Positions 9,109 through 18,705 of a stretch of DNA of 64,000 nt are shown in pieces. The stretch lies in NCBI RefSeq assembly GCF_003610775.1, contig NZ_RAQO01000004.1:248001-312000 (forward strand), in the 5' to 3' direction. Each line of letters starts with the position of its first letter. Within the stretch, counting starts at the first letter, position 1. The notes below the pieces were generated by a model that had not been told where the DNA came from, searched no databases, and saw only the letters and a list, made by a program, of their open reading frames with translations. The DNA comes from Alginatibacterium sediminis. Lineage in GTDB: Bacteria > Pseudomonadota > Gammaproteobacteria > Enterobacterales > Celerinatantimonadaceae. The position numbers and the translations under genes were made by a program.

Positions 9109-10140
9109 TTATAGTGCTAACAGGTAAGCTTTCATCGCTTTAAGACGGACCGTAGCTGCACCGATAATATCCATAAATCCCAAAATGGAATGTGGTTTAT
9201 TCGCCGAGATCCATGCCGACCCAGTACTCCCAATCGGTATGTCATAACCCTCTGGCTGATCAAATTCAATAATCACAGTACGCCCATGACTGCCTTGGTT
9301 CTGGGCAACATGCCCACGCACGTGTTGATCGCCATTTCGAGCATTTAGCATTGCCTCACCGGTTCCGGTTCTCAGGCTATGTACCCGACCGCGGAAAATC
9401 TCTCCAGGATATGCTTCCACAAAAAACTCAGCAAACTGACCCTCTTCAATGTTGCTATACGCTTGATCGGGGATCCGCATCTCCAAAAATTTATTATGAC
9501 TGTCATAAAGGTGCATGTTACCTACGCGGGTACCATCGACAATATTAACGATTGAAAGTTGACCATCAAAGGGAGCTCTGATTTCGCGACGGCCCTGTTG
9601 CCAGTTGGCTGCGGTAATTTCTGAACGTTTTGCTTCGATGTTGGCATTCGCTGCGACAATTTTTGCTAAGTTTGACGCAATGGTCGCTGCAAGGTCATCG
9701 CGACTAGACTGACTTGCGTAATCATTCAAAGTGGTTAGACGTTGTAGATTACGTTGATCATTTTGAACCACCAATTCCAGTGCTTTGATTTCGTGTTGAG
9801 CTGCAACAATTTGAGATTTAAGCGCGCTTACTTTCTCGCTACTATCGATATCAACCAAACTATAGATGGGATCTCCTTTGCTTACGCTTTGGTTATGATC
9901 GACAAATACTTGGTCTATCTCCTGACCAATTAAAGGGCTCAATACTGCATGTGGTGCTTTAATCGTGGCGCTATCAGTTAAATCAGCAGGTGACCAAAAC
10001 CGGTGACTGGCAAAAAGGGTAAAGGCAATAAAGCAACCTAAGCCAACGCTGATAACGGCATTGCGCATATTCCAAGTGATGATGCCTAATTTTACTAAGA
10101 CCCAAATAATGAGGATGTAGGGGAGCATGATCTCTTTCAT
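9109..10140 (-). CDS. HlyD/EmrA-family membrane fusion protein (YibH/YiaV type)
   Basis: Periplasmic adaptor-like protein. Two membrane segments lie at the N-terminus (about residues 5-20 and 25-45), as in YibH and YiaV, followed by a biotinyl-lipoyl half-motif (IKAPHAVLSPLIGQEIDQVF), an alpha-helical hairpin (about 95-180) and the second half (REIRAPFDGQLSIVNIVDGTRVG) with a beta-barrel domain. No outer-membrane channel or pump gene is adjacent, so the transported substrate is unknown. The start overlaps the upstream stop in an ATGA arrangement, with GAGGAG just upstream, so translation is probably coupled to the small membrane protein gene. Confidence 0.82.
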   Translation of the reverse strand: MKEIMLPYILIIWVLVKLGIITWNMRNAVISVGLGCFIAFTLFASHRFWSPADLTDSATIKAPHAVLSPLIGQEIDQVFVDHNQSVSKGDPIYSLVDIDSSEKVSALKSQIVAAQHEIKALELVVQNDQRNLQRLTTLNDYASQSSRDDLAATIASNLAKIVAANANIEAKRSEITAANWQQGRREIRAPFDGQLSIVNIVDGTRVGNMHLYDSHNKFLEMRIPDQAYSNIEEGQFAEFFVEAYPGEIFRGRVHSLRTGTGEAMLNARNGDQHVRGHVAQNQGSHGRTVIIEFDQPEGYDIPIGSTGSAWISANKPHSILGFMDIIGAATVRLKAMKAYLLAL

Positions 10141-10592
10141 GACTTATGCTCCTCGGTGATATCAGTGCTTGGATATTTCCCCGCTCTAATGACATTACTA
10201 ATTTGTTGTCCAATGATATCCCAGCGAGTAAACGCGATAATAATGGCTAGAACCCACCAGGTTTTATCGATAAATAAACCGCATAGGGATAAGGCAAAGA
10301 CTATTTGAGTATGGGCACTATTAAGGCGATGGGCGCGGTGCACAGCCACCTCGTGTAACTGCCAGAATAAGTAGATAACGTAGACAATCACGGCGACAGT
10401 TACGACGAAAATAAAGCCCATAAAGGCTTCTGAATCTAGTAACTTAAGAATACTTGGATAGCCCGTACTAAAATAATCTTCTGGAATGTGCGAACCATGA
10501 ATAGTGGCAAGTTGACTAAATAAAAGGCTTGCAGCAACAAGTATTGTTAGCAAAACAACAAGTTTGGTTAAGCCTATAAAAATAGATTTCAT
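10137..10592 (-). CDS. Small inner-membrane protein, DUF3302-like (YibI/YiaW type)
   Basis: A 151-residue protein with three to four hydrophobic segments (about 5-25, 55-80 and a C-terminal pair around FALSLCGLFIDKTWWVLAII). The pattern from the second segment on (LHEVAVHRAHRLNSAHTQI... then a Trp-rich segment) resembles DUF3302, whose members pair with a HlyD-type gene in E. coli (yibIH, yiaWV). The start at 10592 is chosen for a GGAG six bases upstream; a start at 10643 would add 17 unlikely polar residues. First gene of the operon. The DUF3302 assignment is from memory of the pattern, not a search. Confidence 0.6.
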   Translation of the reverse strand: MKSIFIGLTKLVVLLTILVAASLLFSQLATIHGSHIPEDYFSTGYPSILKLLDSEAFMGFIFVVTVAVIVYVIYLFWQLHEVAVHRAHRLNSAHTQIVFALSLCGLFIDKTWWVLAIIIAFTRWDIIGQQISNVIRAGKYPSTDITEEHKS

Positions 10593-10724
10593 TAATACTC
10601 CAGTGGAATGGTCTTGCCTATCCACTGGCGATGCATTCATCAAATTAAACCGTTCTTCCTAAACCTAAGGAAGTTGCGAGCTATATACTTAATGGGCACT
10701 AGTATAATTGTATGACTAAATCAT

Positions 10725-10747
10725 TTTGGAATAATGATTATTCCAAA
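10725..10747. promoter_or_regulatory. Palindromic operator candidate between the LysR gene and the DUF3302-HlyD operon
   Basis: A perfect 23-base palindrome with arms TTTGGAATAAT and ATTATTCCAAA around a single G; another GGAATAA half-site follows at 10749-10755. On the minus strand it overlaps the -35 position of a TATACT box (10701-10706) upstream of the operon, where a LysR activator would bind. There is no T run, so it is a poor terminator for the LysR gene. Confidence 0.5.
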
Positions 10748-10767
10748 TGGAATAAGTTTAAAGTGAG

Positions 10768-11583
10768 CTAGCGGTTAGCTTGATTATCGTTTTCAAAGTG
10801 CTGGTTGAAAACTGTGGAACACAATTCAATTAGCCATTGTATTTTCGCTTCCGCTCTTCGACTGCTTCGCACCACATACCCTAGGTGTATTTTCATTTCA
10901 TAGTCGTTAGTTGGAACTTGTTTAGTACTAACTAGATAGCAACGATAATGTTCTAACAGTTGGTCTCGCAGGGTCATATCATCAATAATGAGAGCAGCTT
11001 GGACGTCAGGCTCAAATTGAGAATAAATAGCGTGATGTTCATTAAAGCCTATCACCTCAGTTTTCATTAAGGCTGCTTTAGCATTACCGGCCATAACACC
11101 ATAGACTTGCCCTAAGCTGCGTTGATATAGAGTCTGTGGGCGATCAGTAATGGCATGAAAACCTATATCGACAACACCGTCGAGTAATTCTTGCTCGGAC
11201 TTTGTCTGCCACTGCCGTAGTTCAATGACGGCGTCAGTTTGTTGTTTAATAGCAAGAATAAGTGGTTTCGCAAAACGATGTAAGATCGGCTGACTAATGT
11301 GAATCGAAATTTTTTCTAGTTCTTTAGGCGAGAAATCGTGGGGCAGCAAGGTTTGATTTAGATTCATCAAGGCTTTGCGCAATTTAGGTGCTATGTCGTG
11401 ACTATAACTTGTTGGCTCCATACCTGCAGCAGTGCGCACAAACAGCGGATCTTGCAGCTCTTCACGCAGTCTTGCCAAAGACTTAGACACATAGGATTGT
11501 GAGCGATTTAAGAATCGAGCCGCCTTTTGGGTTGACCCCGTTGTGTATATTGCAACAAATACCGGTAAATTGTTTAAATCCAT
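10768..11583 (-). CDS. LysR-family transcriptional regulator
   Basis: 271 residues from the ATG at 11583, which gives the usual N-terminus MDLNNLPVFVAIYTTGSTQKA; an ATG 72 bases upstream adds an unlikely extension. The helix-turn-helix covers about residues 17-40 (AARFLNRSQSYVSKSLARL) and is followed by an effector domain (about 90-260). The effector is unknown. It lies upstream of, and points the same way as, the DUF3302-HlyD operon, with a palindrome between them, so it is the likely regulator of that operon. It is divergent from guaC. Confidence 0.85.
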   Translation of the reverse strand: MDLNNLPVFVAIYTTGSTQKAARFLNRSQSYVSKSLARLREELQDPLFVRTAAGMEPTSYSHDIAPKLRKALMNLNQTLLPHDFSPKELEKISIHISQPILHRFAKPLILAIKQQTDAVIELRQWQTKSEQELLDGVVDIGFHAITDRPQTLYQRSLGQVYGVMAGNAKAALMKTEVIGFNEHHAIYSQFEPDVQAALIIDDMTLRDQLLEHYRCYLVSTKQVPTNDYEMKIHLGYVVRSSRRAEAKIQWLIELCSTVFNQHFENDNQANR

Positions 11584-11889
11584 GTCGCTCTTGCTACCCC
11601 CCGTGTGCAAAGTAATTATTCGCGGATCTGTGTTTAATATGTACACAGCCTTCAATATGTTTACTGCATGACTACATGTAGCCCTATTATCATGATATCT
11701 GAAATACCATTTGTAGTTTACGTCAAATACAAGCGAAGGTTACGAATCGGTGCCTTAGTATGCGGAACGATCAGAAAGCAGGCCTCAGAATAATCGTTGA
11801 TTTGAACCTTAGCTATTAATTCTGGTGATGTGTAATTTTTGCTGTTATTATTCTTCGGTTTTGTGTTTTTCAGAGAGAAATGAGGATTT
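11584..11889. other. Divergent intergenic region between the LysR gene and guaC
   Basis: 306 bases without a gene. It contains a 10-base perfect palindrome CTACATGTAG (11672-11681) near the LysR start. The guaC SD (TGAGGA) is at the right end. I see no convincing -35/-10 pair on either strand. Confidence 0.5.
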
Positions 11890-12939
11890 ATGCGTGTAGA
11901 AACTGATATTAAGTTGGGCTTCAAAGATGTATTAATACGCCCTAAACGTTCAACATTGCGTAGTCGTTCGCAAGTAGCAGTTGAGCGGCAGTTTAGCTTC
12001 AAGCATAGCGACTGCCAATGGAGTGGAGTGCCAGTAATGGCCGCCAATATGGATACTGTAGGTACCTTTGGCCTAGCGAAAGCGTTCGCCGCGCATAAAA
12101 TGATGACGGCTGTACATAAGCACTACTCAATCGAGCAGTGGGCTGCATTTCTCAAAGAACTGCCTATTGAGCAACAGCAGTATATTTTGGTCAGCAGTGG
12201 TACCTCGGCTGAGGATTTTGCCAAAACTCAAGCAATATTGGCCTTGAGTCCAGAGCTGAAATTTATTTGTATTGATGTCGCCAACGGCTATTCAGAAGCC
12301 TTTGTAGATTTTGTTAGAAAAGCACGAGATACCTTTCCGAACAAAGTCATCGTGGCAGGTAATGTAGTCACTGGCGAAATGGTCGAAGAACTCATTCTAT
12401 CTGGCGCTGATGTGGTTAAAGTTGGTATTGGTCCGGGTAGTGTTTGTACCACTCGCGTAAAAACAGGCGTTGGTTACCCACAACTTTCAGCAATTATCGA
12501 GTGCGCAGATGCAGCCCATGGTCTTGGCGGACAAATTGTAGGTGATGGCGGTTGTACTAGTGCTGGCGATGTTGCCAAAGCATTTGGCGGTGGCGCAGAC
12601 TTCGTAATGTTAGGCGGAATGCTAGCAGCCCATGATGAGAATGGTGGTGATATCGTTGAAATCGACGGTGAAAAATTTGCTCGATTCTACGGGATGAGCT
12701 CTACAACAGCGATGGATAAGCATGCCGGTGGAGTTGCTGAATACCGCGCGTCTGAAGGGAAAACGGTCTTACTACCTTATAAAGGTAGTATTCAAACGAC
12801 AATTCAAGACATTTTGGGCGGAGTTCGTTCAGCTTGCACCTACGTTGGTGCATCAGAACTTAAAGAACTAACCAAGCGCACTACCTTTATACGGGTGCAA
12901 GAACAAGAAAACCAAGTATACGGGGTTACCAAGTTTTAA
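11890..12939 (+). CDS. guaC: GMP reductase GuaC
   Basis: GuaC converts GMP to IMP and ammonia with NADPH, returning guanine nucleotides to the adenine branch. The N-terminus ([21 protein letters not shown]) and the catalytic loop [19 protein letters not shown] with its active cysteine are diagnostic of GuaC rather than IMP dehydrogenase; no CBS domains are present. [11 protein letters not shown] and [12 protein letters not shown] follow as expected. 349 aa matches E. coli. The ATG is preceded by TGAGGA. Monocistronic, with a hairpin and a terminator downstream. Confidence 0.97.
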   Translation: MRVETDIKLGFKDVLIRPKRSTLRSRSQVAVERQFSFKHSDCQWSGVPVMAANMDTVGTFGLAKAFAAHKMMTAVHKHYSIEQWAAFLKELPIEQQQYILVSSGTSAEDFAKTQAILALSPELKFICIDVANGYSEAFVDFVRKARDTFPNKVIVAGNVVTGEMVEELILSGADVVKVGIGPGSVCTTRVKTGVGYPQLSAIIECADAAHGLGGQIVGDGGCTSAGDVAKAFGGGADFVMLGGMLAAHDENGGDIVEIDGEKFARFYGMSSTTAMDKHAGGVAEYRASEGKTVLLPYKGSIQTTIQDILGGVRSACTYVGASELKELTKRTTFIRVQEQENQVYGVTKF

Positions 12940-12949
12940 ATTGAATTCC

Positions 12950-12968
12950 AATACCAGTTTCTGGTATT
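12950..12968 (+). repeat. Short hairpin after guaC
   Basis: AATACCAG-TTT-CTGGTATT, an 8-base perfect stem with a 3-base loop 10 bases after the guaC stop. No T run; it may protect the 3' end of the transcript. Confidence 0.5.
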
Positions 12969-12981
12969 ACTAGAATTAATT

Positions 12982-13022
12982 AAAAAAGCTGAAGTTAGAT
13001 TGAACTCTAATTTCGGCTTTTT
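12982..13022 (+). terminator. Intrinsic terminator of guaC
   Basis: A 17-base stem AAAAAGCTGAAGTTAGA / TCTAATTTCGGCTTTTT with only two G-T wobbles and a TTGAAC loop, ending in a T run. The remaining gap to the next gene (13023-13249) holds nothing I could recognise; I looked for a c-di-GMP riboswitch motif and did not see one. Confidence 0.85.
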
Positions 13023-13249
13023 GGTTTCAGCAAGCTTAGTTTTGGGCTTATGTAGCTAAGTAGTTATTAATTATGAGGTTAGACTTAATTAAGTTAAGTA
13101 TGTAGCCGTCGATTGATAAAGGAACGCCAGCGTCCAGACCAATATTTTTGAGTGCTCAATAGTTATGGATAAAAATCTATGAATTAGTGCAACACATTAT
13201 CCCGTTTGGTATATATTTGACATAGCTCTATAAAACATCAAATTGAAAG

Positions 13250-15703
13250 GTGACGAATATTAACAATCAAGATACAAGCCAAGCTGTATCTGATGCGATC
13301 TGTATGTGGTCGCTCGATCGAAGAACGCGGAAAATAGAAGTCGACGACAATTATCTAGAGATCGTAGGCGAACAGCACCAAGGTCATATCTTATTAGATG
13401 ATTTTATTAAGTTGTTTTCGACACAAGAAGCAAAACGCGTGGCATTGTTGGTTGCAGGTGTTATTGCTAATAAAGGAATGGAGCAGACCCATACAGTTGT
13501 ACATTCCAAAAAAGGGGGGAGTCGCCTACTTGAACTTACCTTATGGCTATCACCCGAATTTGACTATAGTATTCAAGGTACCCTGCAGTTAGTTAGCCTT
13601 ATACCCTCTCAATCGTCTATCGACCGTCTATTGTTCAACTATTTTTCGATGGGCAACTTTAGCGTAATTGTTGCCGATCAATATACTAATATTATTTATT
13701 CCAATCACCATGCCAATCAGAGCTTTGGTTATGATGCCCATGAGTTACTCGGTAGTAAAACTCGAATATTTAATGCTCGAAAACACGATAAAGAATTTTA
13801 TACCCAACTTTGGTCTAGTCTTGATACTCATGGTTTTTGGCACGGTAAAATTCTAACCAAACACAAAAATGGCGATATATCACCACTTGACTCTGAGATC
13901 CACAAGGTCGTGGACAGTGAAACTTCGCAGCCTTTTTATATTGCAATATCGCGCAATATCAAAGGCTCAACGCATCGCCTGACCGGTCGAAACATTGGCG
14001 GAATTGACTTAGAAACATACCTACCAGTAAAAAGTAAGTTGATTGATAACATCGCAGGTCTTATTCGTAGTAAACAAGAGAAACGAACGGTCATTTCAGT
14101 CGCATTTGCGCCCCTAACTAAGGGCGACAAAGCAATATCTACTGAACTAAGCCAAGCCTTCCATTCACTCATTAACGATTATCATAGTGCCTATTGTGGT
14201 AATCAACAGTATGTCGTTGCGTTTCGCTGTAATTCAGACTTAGATACAATACTGTCTAGGATTAAACAGCTAATTACCCACTTAAGGAGTCTCAATAACC
14301 GTTCTCTGTCGGTAGCAATTAGCCAAGGGAATATCGGTATTTCTGTCTTCGGACGTGATGCGAACAATGCAACAGATCTTGTAGAGCATTCAATTCTAGC
14401 CATGGTCGAAAGCCACGCTACAGATGGCTCAAACATTTCGTTTTATGATGATAATATTCATCTTGAATTGAGTCGTAAAGAAGGGATCCCTGACTACTTA
14501 AACGATAGTCTGGATCGCAAAGCGATAGAGCCTTGGTATCAAGCAATCGTGTCAACCCAAACCTGGAGAATCGTAAAATTTGAAGCGCTTTGCCGTTTCC
14601 AAAATGCTTCAGAGTTTGGCTATCGTCTTGATGAGTTAATAGCTGTAGCAGAGCAGCAGGGACGAATAACAGAGCTAGACGATACTATTTGTTTAAAAGC
14701 TTTGAATGACTTAAGTACAATCCATAAGCTTTTGTCTGACAACAGTATTGGACTTACATTAAATCGCTCGTTATACAACGATGTTGCAAGCGCTAGTTTA
14801 CCCAAAGCCTTAACCTTGGTTCTAGACTCAAAGGTCGCACAACAGAACATCACCCTTGAGATAACTGAGAGCGCCTATTTTGAAGGCAATAGCCAACAAC
14901 AACAACAGCTTGAAGCGATTCGGAAACAAGGTGTATCAATCGCAATTGATGACTTTGGTACTGGGTATTCCTCTTTTTCATATTTGTATCAGAGTCGTTT
15001 TGACTTACTTAAGATTGACCAAAGTTTTGTTCGTAATCTAAAGAAAGCAACCAAAGCCTATTTCATTGTTGAAACCATAGTCATGCTAGCCAAAAAACTG
15101 GGTATTGAAGTTATCGCAGAGGGCGTAGAAACATTAGAAGAGACTCAGTTGCTCTATGAATTGGGGGTCACCTATTTACAGGGTTTCTATTTCAGTAAGC
15201 CATTGCCTATTTCAGATATTAAGAAATCTAAGAACTACTACAAAAATATCGATAAACTTAGTTCACTACATGTGACGCAGTCAGCCCAGAAGCTAGGGGT
15301 GTTTTGCAATAAACGCCATCCGACTATTTCTTTAGATGGTACCTTCAAACAGGTGCTCGATATTTTTGACCATTGCTCAGTCTCTAGTATTCCTGTTTTG
15401 GCCGAAGGGAAGTGTGTTGGATTGATTGAGCGCGAGGCATTTGGATATGTCTTATCGCCTACAACGGGTGGCGTGGGTGAAACCAAAAAGGATTTAGAGA
15501 ACTTAAATCGTCATATTCAGGGGATAGTGAAACGCAGCTTTAGCCAAATTGATGCGAAAGGTTTTGTCAGCAATATTTCCAGTATGATGGAAAGCTCTCT
15601 AGCTTTGCCATGGGTGGTTTGTGACACCAAAGGTATGTATCTCGGAATGATAGATGAAAAAATGGTTATGGATTATCTATTGTTGAGAGTTCGCCAATCC
15701 TAA
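13250..15703 (+). CDS. PAS-degenerate GGDEF-EAL-CBS cyclic-di-GMP phosphodiesterase
   Basis: Cytoplasmic multi-domain signalling protein (817 aa). Order seen: PAS-like domain (about 18-120), second PAS domain (about 124-240), a GGDEF-like domain whose signature is replaced by CGNQQ (about residue 315), an EAL domain (about 435-670) and C-terminal CBS-like repeats (from about 690). The EAL domain keeps the catalytic set: KFEALCRF, EITESAYF, IDDFGTGYSSFS, KIDQSF and AEGVE, so it should cleave c-di-GMP; the GGDEF part should be inactive. The start is uncertain: AAAGG abuts the GTG at 13250, an in-frame stop lies just upstream, and the next Met is residue 19. Confidence 0.88.
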   Translation: MTNINNQDTSQAVSDAICMWSLDRRTRKIEVDDNYLEIVGEQHQGHILLDDFIKLFSTQEAKRVALLVAGVIANKGMEQTHTVVHSKKGGSRLLELTLWLSPEFDYSIQGTLQLVSLIPSQSSIDRLLFNYFSMGNFSVIVADQYTNIIYSNHHANQSFGYDAHELLGSKTRIFNARKHDKEFYTQLWSSLDTHGFWHGKILTKHKNGDISPLDSEIHKVVDSETSQPFYIAISRNIKGSTHRLTGRNIGGIDLETYLPVKSKLIDNIAGLIRSKQEKRTVISVAFAPLTKGDKAISTELSQAFHSLINDYHSAYCGNQQYVVAFRCNSDLDTILSRIKQLITHLRSLNNRSLSVAISQGNIGISVFGRDANNATDLVEHSILAMVESHATDGSNISFYDDNIHLELSRKEGIPDYLNDSLDRKAIEPWYQAIVSTQTWRIVKFEALCRFQNASEFGYRLDELIAVAEQQGRITELDDTICLKALNDLSTIHKLLSDNSIGLTLNRSLYNDVASASLPKALTLVLDSKVAQQNITLEITESAYFEGNSQQQQQLEAIRKQGVSIAIDDFGTGYSSFSYLYQSRFDLLKIDQSFVRNLKKATKAYFIVETIVMLAKKLGIEVIAEGVETLEETQLLYELGVTYLQGFYFSKPLPISDIKKSKNYYKNIDKLSSLHVTQSAQKLGVFCNKRHPTISLDGTFKQVLDIFDHCSVSSIPVLAEGKCVGLIEREAFGYVLSPTTGGVGETKKDLENLNRHIQGIVKRSFSQIDAKGFVSNISSMMESSLALPWVVCDTKGMYLGMIDEKMVMDYLLLRVRQS

Positions 15704-15793
15704 GTCAGTTTCAGTGCTGAATAGGTAAGGTAGGATTCCCCTGAGACGAGAATAGATCTCGCCGTCGTAAGCCAAGCTTTAGTAAGGATCGCT

Positions 15794-16549
15794 ATGCCTA
15801 TCGTAAAACTCAGTTGCTATCTATTTATTCTATTGTCATCCGTTTCCTTAGCATCAGCGCAAGTATCATTAAGGGTCTTAGAAACGAATAGTGATGAGCA
15901 ATCTCAAGGGCTATTACCATTGTATCGCCAAAGTATTAGCGATTTGGTGATGCTACTAAATCAAAGGTTTGAACTTAGTCAGTCCCTTGAAGTTGTAGTC
16001 GGTGCAGATGATGGACCACTATTTGACCCTCAATCAGAGCAGATATTAATCCCCTTCGAATTTGTAACTCAGATTAGTCACCGCTTTGAAGAAGCTGATT
16101 ATCTAGAAACTGGAATTACCGTAGAACAAGCAGTATCAGATGCAATATTACATACCTTACTACATGAATTCGGGCATGCATTAGTTTATCAATACGAGTT
16201 ACCAATAGTGGGTAAAGAAGAAGATGTCGTCGACAGTTTAGCTAATTTTCTGCTAATTAACTTTTTTCAAGAGGGTCAAGAAATCGTGCTCAGCGCAGCA
16301 GATTTATTTGATCTAGAAAGCCAAGATGTTACAGAATTTAGTGACCAAGATTTTTGGGATGAACATAGTCTTGATGCACAACGGTACTTTACTAGTCTGT
16401 GTCATGTCTATGGAAGCGCGTCCATGAAATACCAAAACCTAGTAGACCAAGCAGGATTCTCTGAGGAGCGTAAGCTGTTATGCGAAGAAGAGTACCTAAC
16501 CTTGGAAAGAAGTTGGTCCCAACTGTTGGCTCCCTTGTTAAACAATTAA
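15794..16549 (+). CDS. Exported putative metallopeptidase, DUF4344 family
   Basis: 251 aa with a signal peptide (MPIVKLSCYLFILLSSVSLASAQ). The zinc-binding HExxH motif is present in LLHEFGHALVYQ (about residues 122-133), with an acidic third-ligand candidate in GKEEDVVDSLANFLL. This layout fits DUF4344 (putative metallopeptidases); the substrate is unknown. It lies between two EAL-protein genes on the same strand, 90 bases after the first, but nothing in the sequence links it directly to c-di-GMP. The intergenic space before it contains a small CGAGA/TCTCG dyad. Confidence 0.75.
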   Translation: MPIVKLSCYLFILLSSVSLASAQVSLRVLETNSDEQSQGLLPLYRQSISDLVMLLNQRFELSQSLEVVVGADDGPLFDPQSEQILIPFEFVTQISHRFEEADYLETGITVEQAVSDAILHTLLHEFGHALVYQYELPIVGKEEDVVDSLANFLLINFFQEGQEIVLSAADLFDLESQDVTEFSDQDFWDEHSLDAQRYFTSLCHVYGSASMKYQNLVDQAGFSEERKLLCEEEYLTLERSWSQLLAPLLNN

Positions 16550-16781
16550 GTAATATATTTGGGTAGATACTGAAATTTTGTAGCATAAAATCAATAGACT
16601 AGGGCGTAACAGTAAAGGGATTGCACTTTTTTTGGTTTTAATAGAAATGTTTTTACTTGCTCGGAATTTCAAAAATGCTAATGTTAATTTATAGGTAAAG
16701 ATTGATCCGTATTTTTAAACTATAATTATCAGTGTCTTAGCGTGAACTTAATTTGATTGTGGTCCTCGCTGTAATACGTTT

Positions 16782-18470
16782 GTGTCTATGGGAGCTTACG
16801 ACCTAGAAATGACATTAAATGAAATGGTTCTTCAAGACCTTATGTTTCCGACTTTGGTCATCGCTACAGATGGACAAAAAGCGTTTAATTCGCCATTTCT
16901 TGAACTCAGTGACTTTGAACCTAGCTATATCCTTGATAGCTCCTTAAACCAACTTGTTCGTGTGGCGCCGAGTAAAGCCGATGGGGACCCCGTAGATATT
17001 GACGTGATTTTAGAGCAAGCTAAAGCTCAATTATCGCCGATTGTATTTGAAGGAGAAATCGTCGATGCCAACTTTTTCCCTATCACATGTAAGATTAGTT
17101 GTTGCTTTGCACAAAGCCCACAACCGCATTGGAAACTACAGTTTCACTTAATAAGTAATAAGTCTGTTGACGTTGTAACGCACCTGCCGAACGGTTGGGC
17201 GTTTGCTTACAAGGCCGGGCATTATTTTTCCGATGCGAAAAACATGCCTAATAATTTAGCTTTGTTGGTCGTGAATATTGATAATTTCGCGACGATTAAT
17301 TATCGATATGGTTTCTCTGTTGGAGACAAGTACCTCACTGCTTTTGGACTTCGTTTAAAAGAAAAGGCGAGGGACTTAGGTTTAACCGTTCGTTTTTCTA
17401 ATGCTAGATTTGGTGTATTAGTCGACAAGTTAGGAGATCGCAGTGCGCAGCAGGCGAAATCTGAAATGTTGGCCTTCTGTGAGCAATTATGCCAACTCAG
17501 TGTCACCGGTCTTGAAATTGACAAGCGCTACACGATTATAAAAAGCTTAAGTCTTGGCTTATGTATTCACGAGCCAGACTTTGATAACCACCTACAGTTA
17601 GAGCTAAACGCCGATACGGCTATGTTACGCGCAGCCAGATTTAGTCATTCTAGTTATGAATTAGCCGATTCAAAGCGATCTGAGCAATTCTATAATCGGA
17701 AAATAATTATCGATGAATTGCCTCAAGCCATTGAAAACAATCTTTTTGAATTGCGCTACCAGCCTCAATATCAGCTGCATGACGGTCGCTTAATCGGATT
17801 TGAAGCGCTATCTCGCTGGCAACACAGCCAGCAAGGACACGTCAGTCCAATATTGTTCATTGAGGTAGCTGAAGAGCTTGGCATGCATTTTGAGTTCGAC
17901 CTGATGGTCGTAGGTAATGTGTGCCGCCAAATCAACTACTGGATACAACTGGGCTTAGATCCTGTTCGGGTGAGTGTAAACATCTCGTTTAAGACCCTTG
18001 AAATGTCGACTTTCGTGCACCGTGTTTGTCAAATTCTTCGAGAGCTTAAGTGTCCGACAAAATTTTTGGAGTTTGAGATTACCGAAACGTCAGATGCGAA
18101 GAACTTAGAAACACTTTCTGAGAATATTCAAGCATTGGTTGATCTGGGAATACGAATTGCGATAGACGATTTTGGAACGGGTTATTCGTCGTTAAGTTTG
18201 ATCCGCGGCTACTATAAATCGATAGATACCTTAAAACTTGATCGCAGCCTAATCGAAGATATTACAGGGAATCAGACCGCAAAACGTTTTGCGCAACATA
18301 TTGTGGATTTAGGTAAAGTACTTGATTTAACTATTCTTGCGGAAGGCGTCGAAACCGCTGAGCAAAAACACCTTTTAAATGAGATGGGGTGTCAGTATGC
18401 GCAAGGTTATTTCTTTGATAGGCCTTTAGATATCGTAGCCACAGAAAAGTTGTTACGCGCTCAACGTTAG
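16782..18470 (+). CDS. Degenerate GGDEF-EAL cyclic-di-GMP phosphodiesterase
   Basis: 562 aa. An N-terminal PAS-like sensor region (about 15-130) is followed by a GGDEF-like domain in which the signature is replaced by SNARF (about residue 205), so cyclase activity is unlikely. The EAL domain (about 315-560) keeps FEALSRWQH, EITETSD, IDDFGTGYSSLS, KLDRS, AEGVE and QGYFFDRPL and should be an active phosphodiesterase. The start is not decided: GTG at 16782 and ATG at 16788 both lack a clear SD. The 232 bases upstream show no recognisable signal. Confidence 0.88.
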   Translation: MSMGAYDLEMTLNEMVLQDLMFPTLVIATDGQKAFNSPFLELSDFEPSYILDSSLNQLVRVAPSKADGDPVDIDVILEQAKAQLSPIVFEGEIVDANFFPITCKISCCFAQSPQPHWKLQFHLISNKSVDVVTHLPNGWAFAYKAGHYFSDAKNMPNNLALLVVNIDNFATINYRYGFSVGDKYLTAFGLRLKEKARDLGLTVRFSNARFGVLVDKLGDRSAQQAKSEMLAFCEQLCQLSVTGLEIDKRYTIIKSLSLGLCIHEPDFDNHLQLELNADTAMLRAARFSHSSYELADSKRSEQFYNRKIIIDELPQAIENNLFELRYQPQYQLHDGRLIGFEALSRWQHSQQGHVSPILFIEVAEELGMHFEFDLMVVGNVCRQINYWIQLGLDPVRVSVNISFKTLEMSTFVHRVCQILRELKCPTKFLEFEITETSDAKNLETLSENIQALVDLGIRIAIDDFGTGYSSLSLIRGYYKSIDTLKLDRSLIEDITGNQTAKRFAQHIVDLGKVLDLTILAEGVETAEQKHLLNEMGCQYAQGYFFDRPLDIVATEKLLRAQR

Positions 18471-18705
18471 CGTGTGACACGTAATGCTAGGCTAATACAG
18501 GCTTTAGTAAGCGGTGTAAACTAACAATTTTACTCGTATCACAAGGCTCATACCTTGCTTATCATTCGCTCTGCGGGCAGTTAAAAGAACGCGCCATAAA
18601 TCTAATCACCTTTCTGGCTAAAGATAATGCCTGTTTGTTTTCACTTAAAGTAATCACCAACATCTGTAGTAGAAACTAGGTTTATTGATTAAGGATAATC
18701 ACAAC

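Noticed and set aside
10593-10643. Upstream start for the DUF3302-like protein.
   Set aside because: The extra 17 residues are polar, and the downstream ATG has a well-placed GGAG.
11718-12047. Antisense frame over the start of guaC.
   Set aside because: Overlaps a secure gene, no SD, no family resemblance.
13023-13249. Possible c-di-GMP riboswitch before the first EAL gene.
   Set aside because: The GEMM core sequences were not found; no suitable stem pattern.
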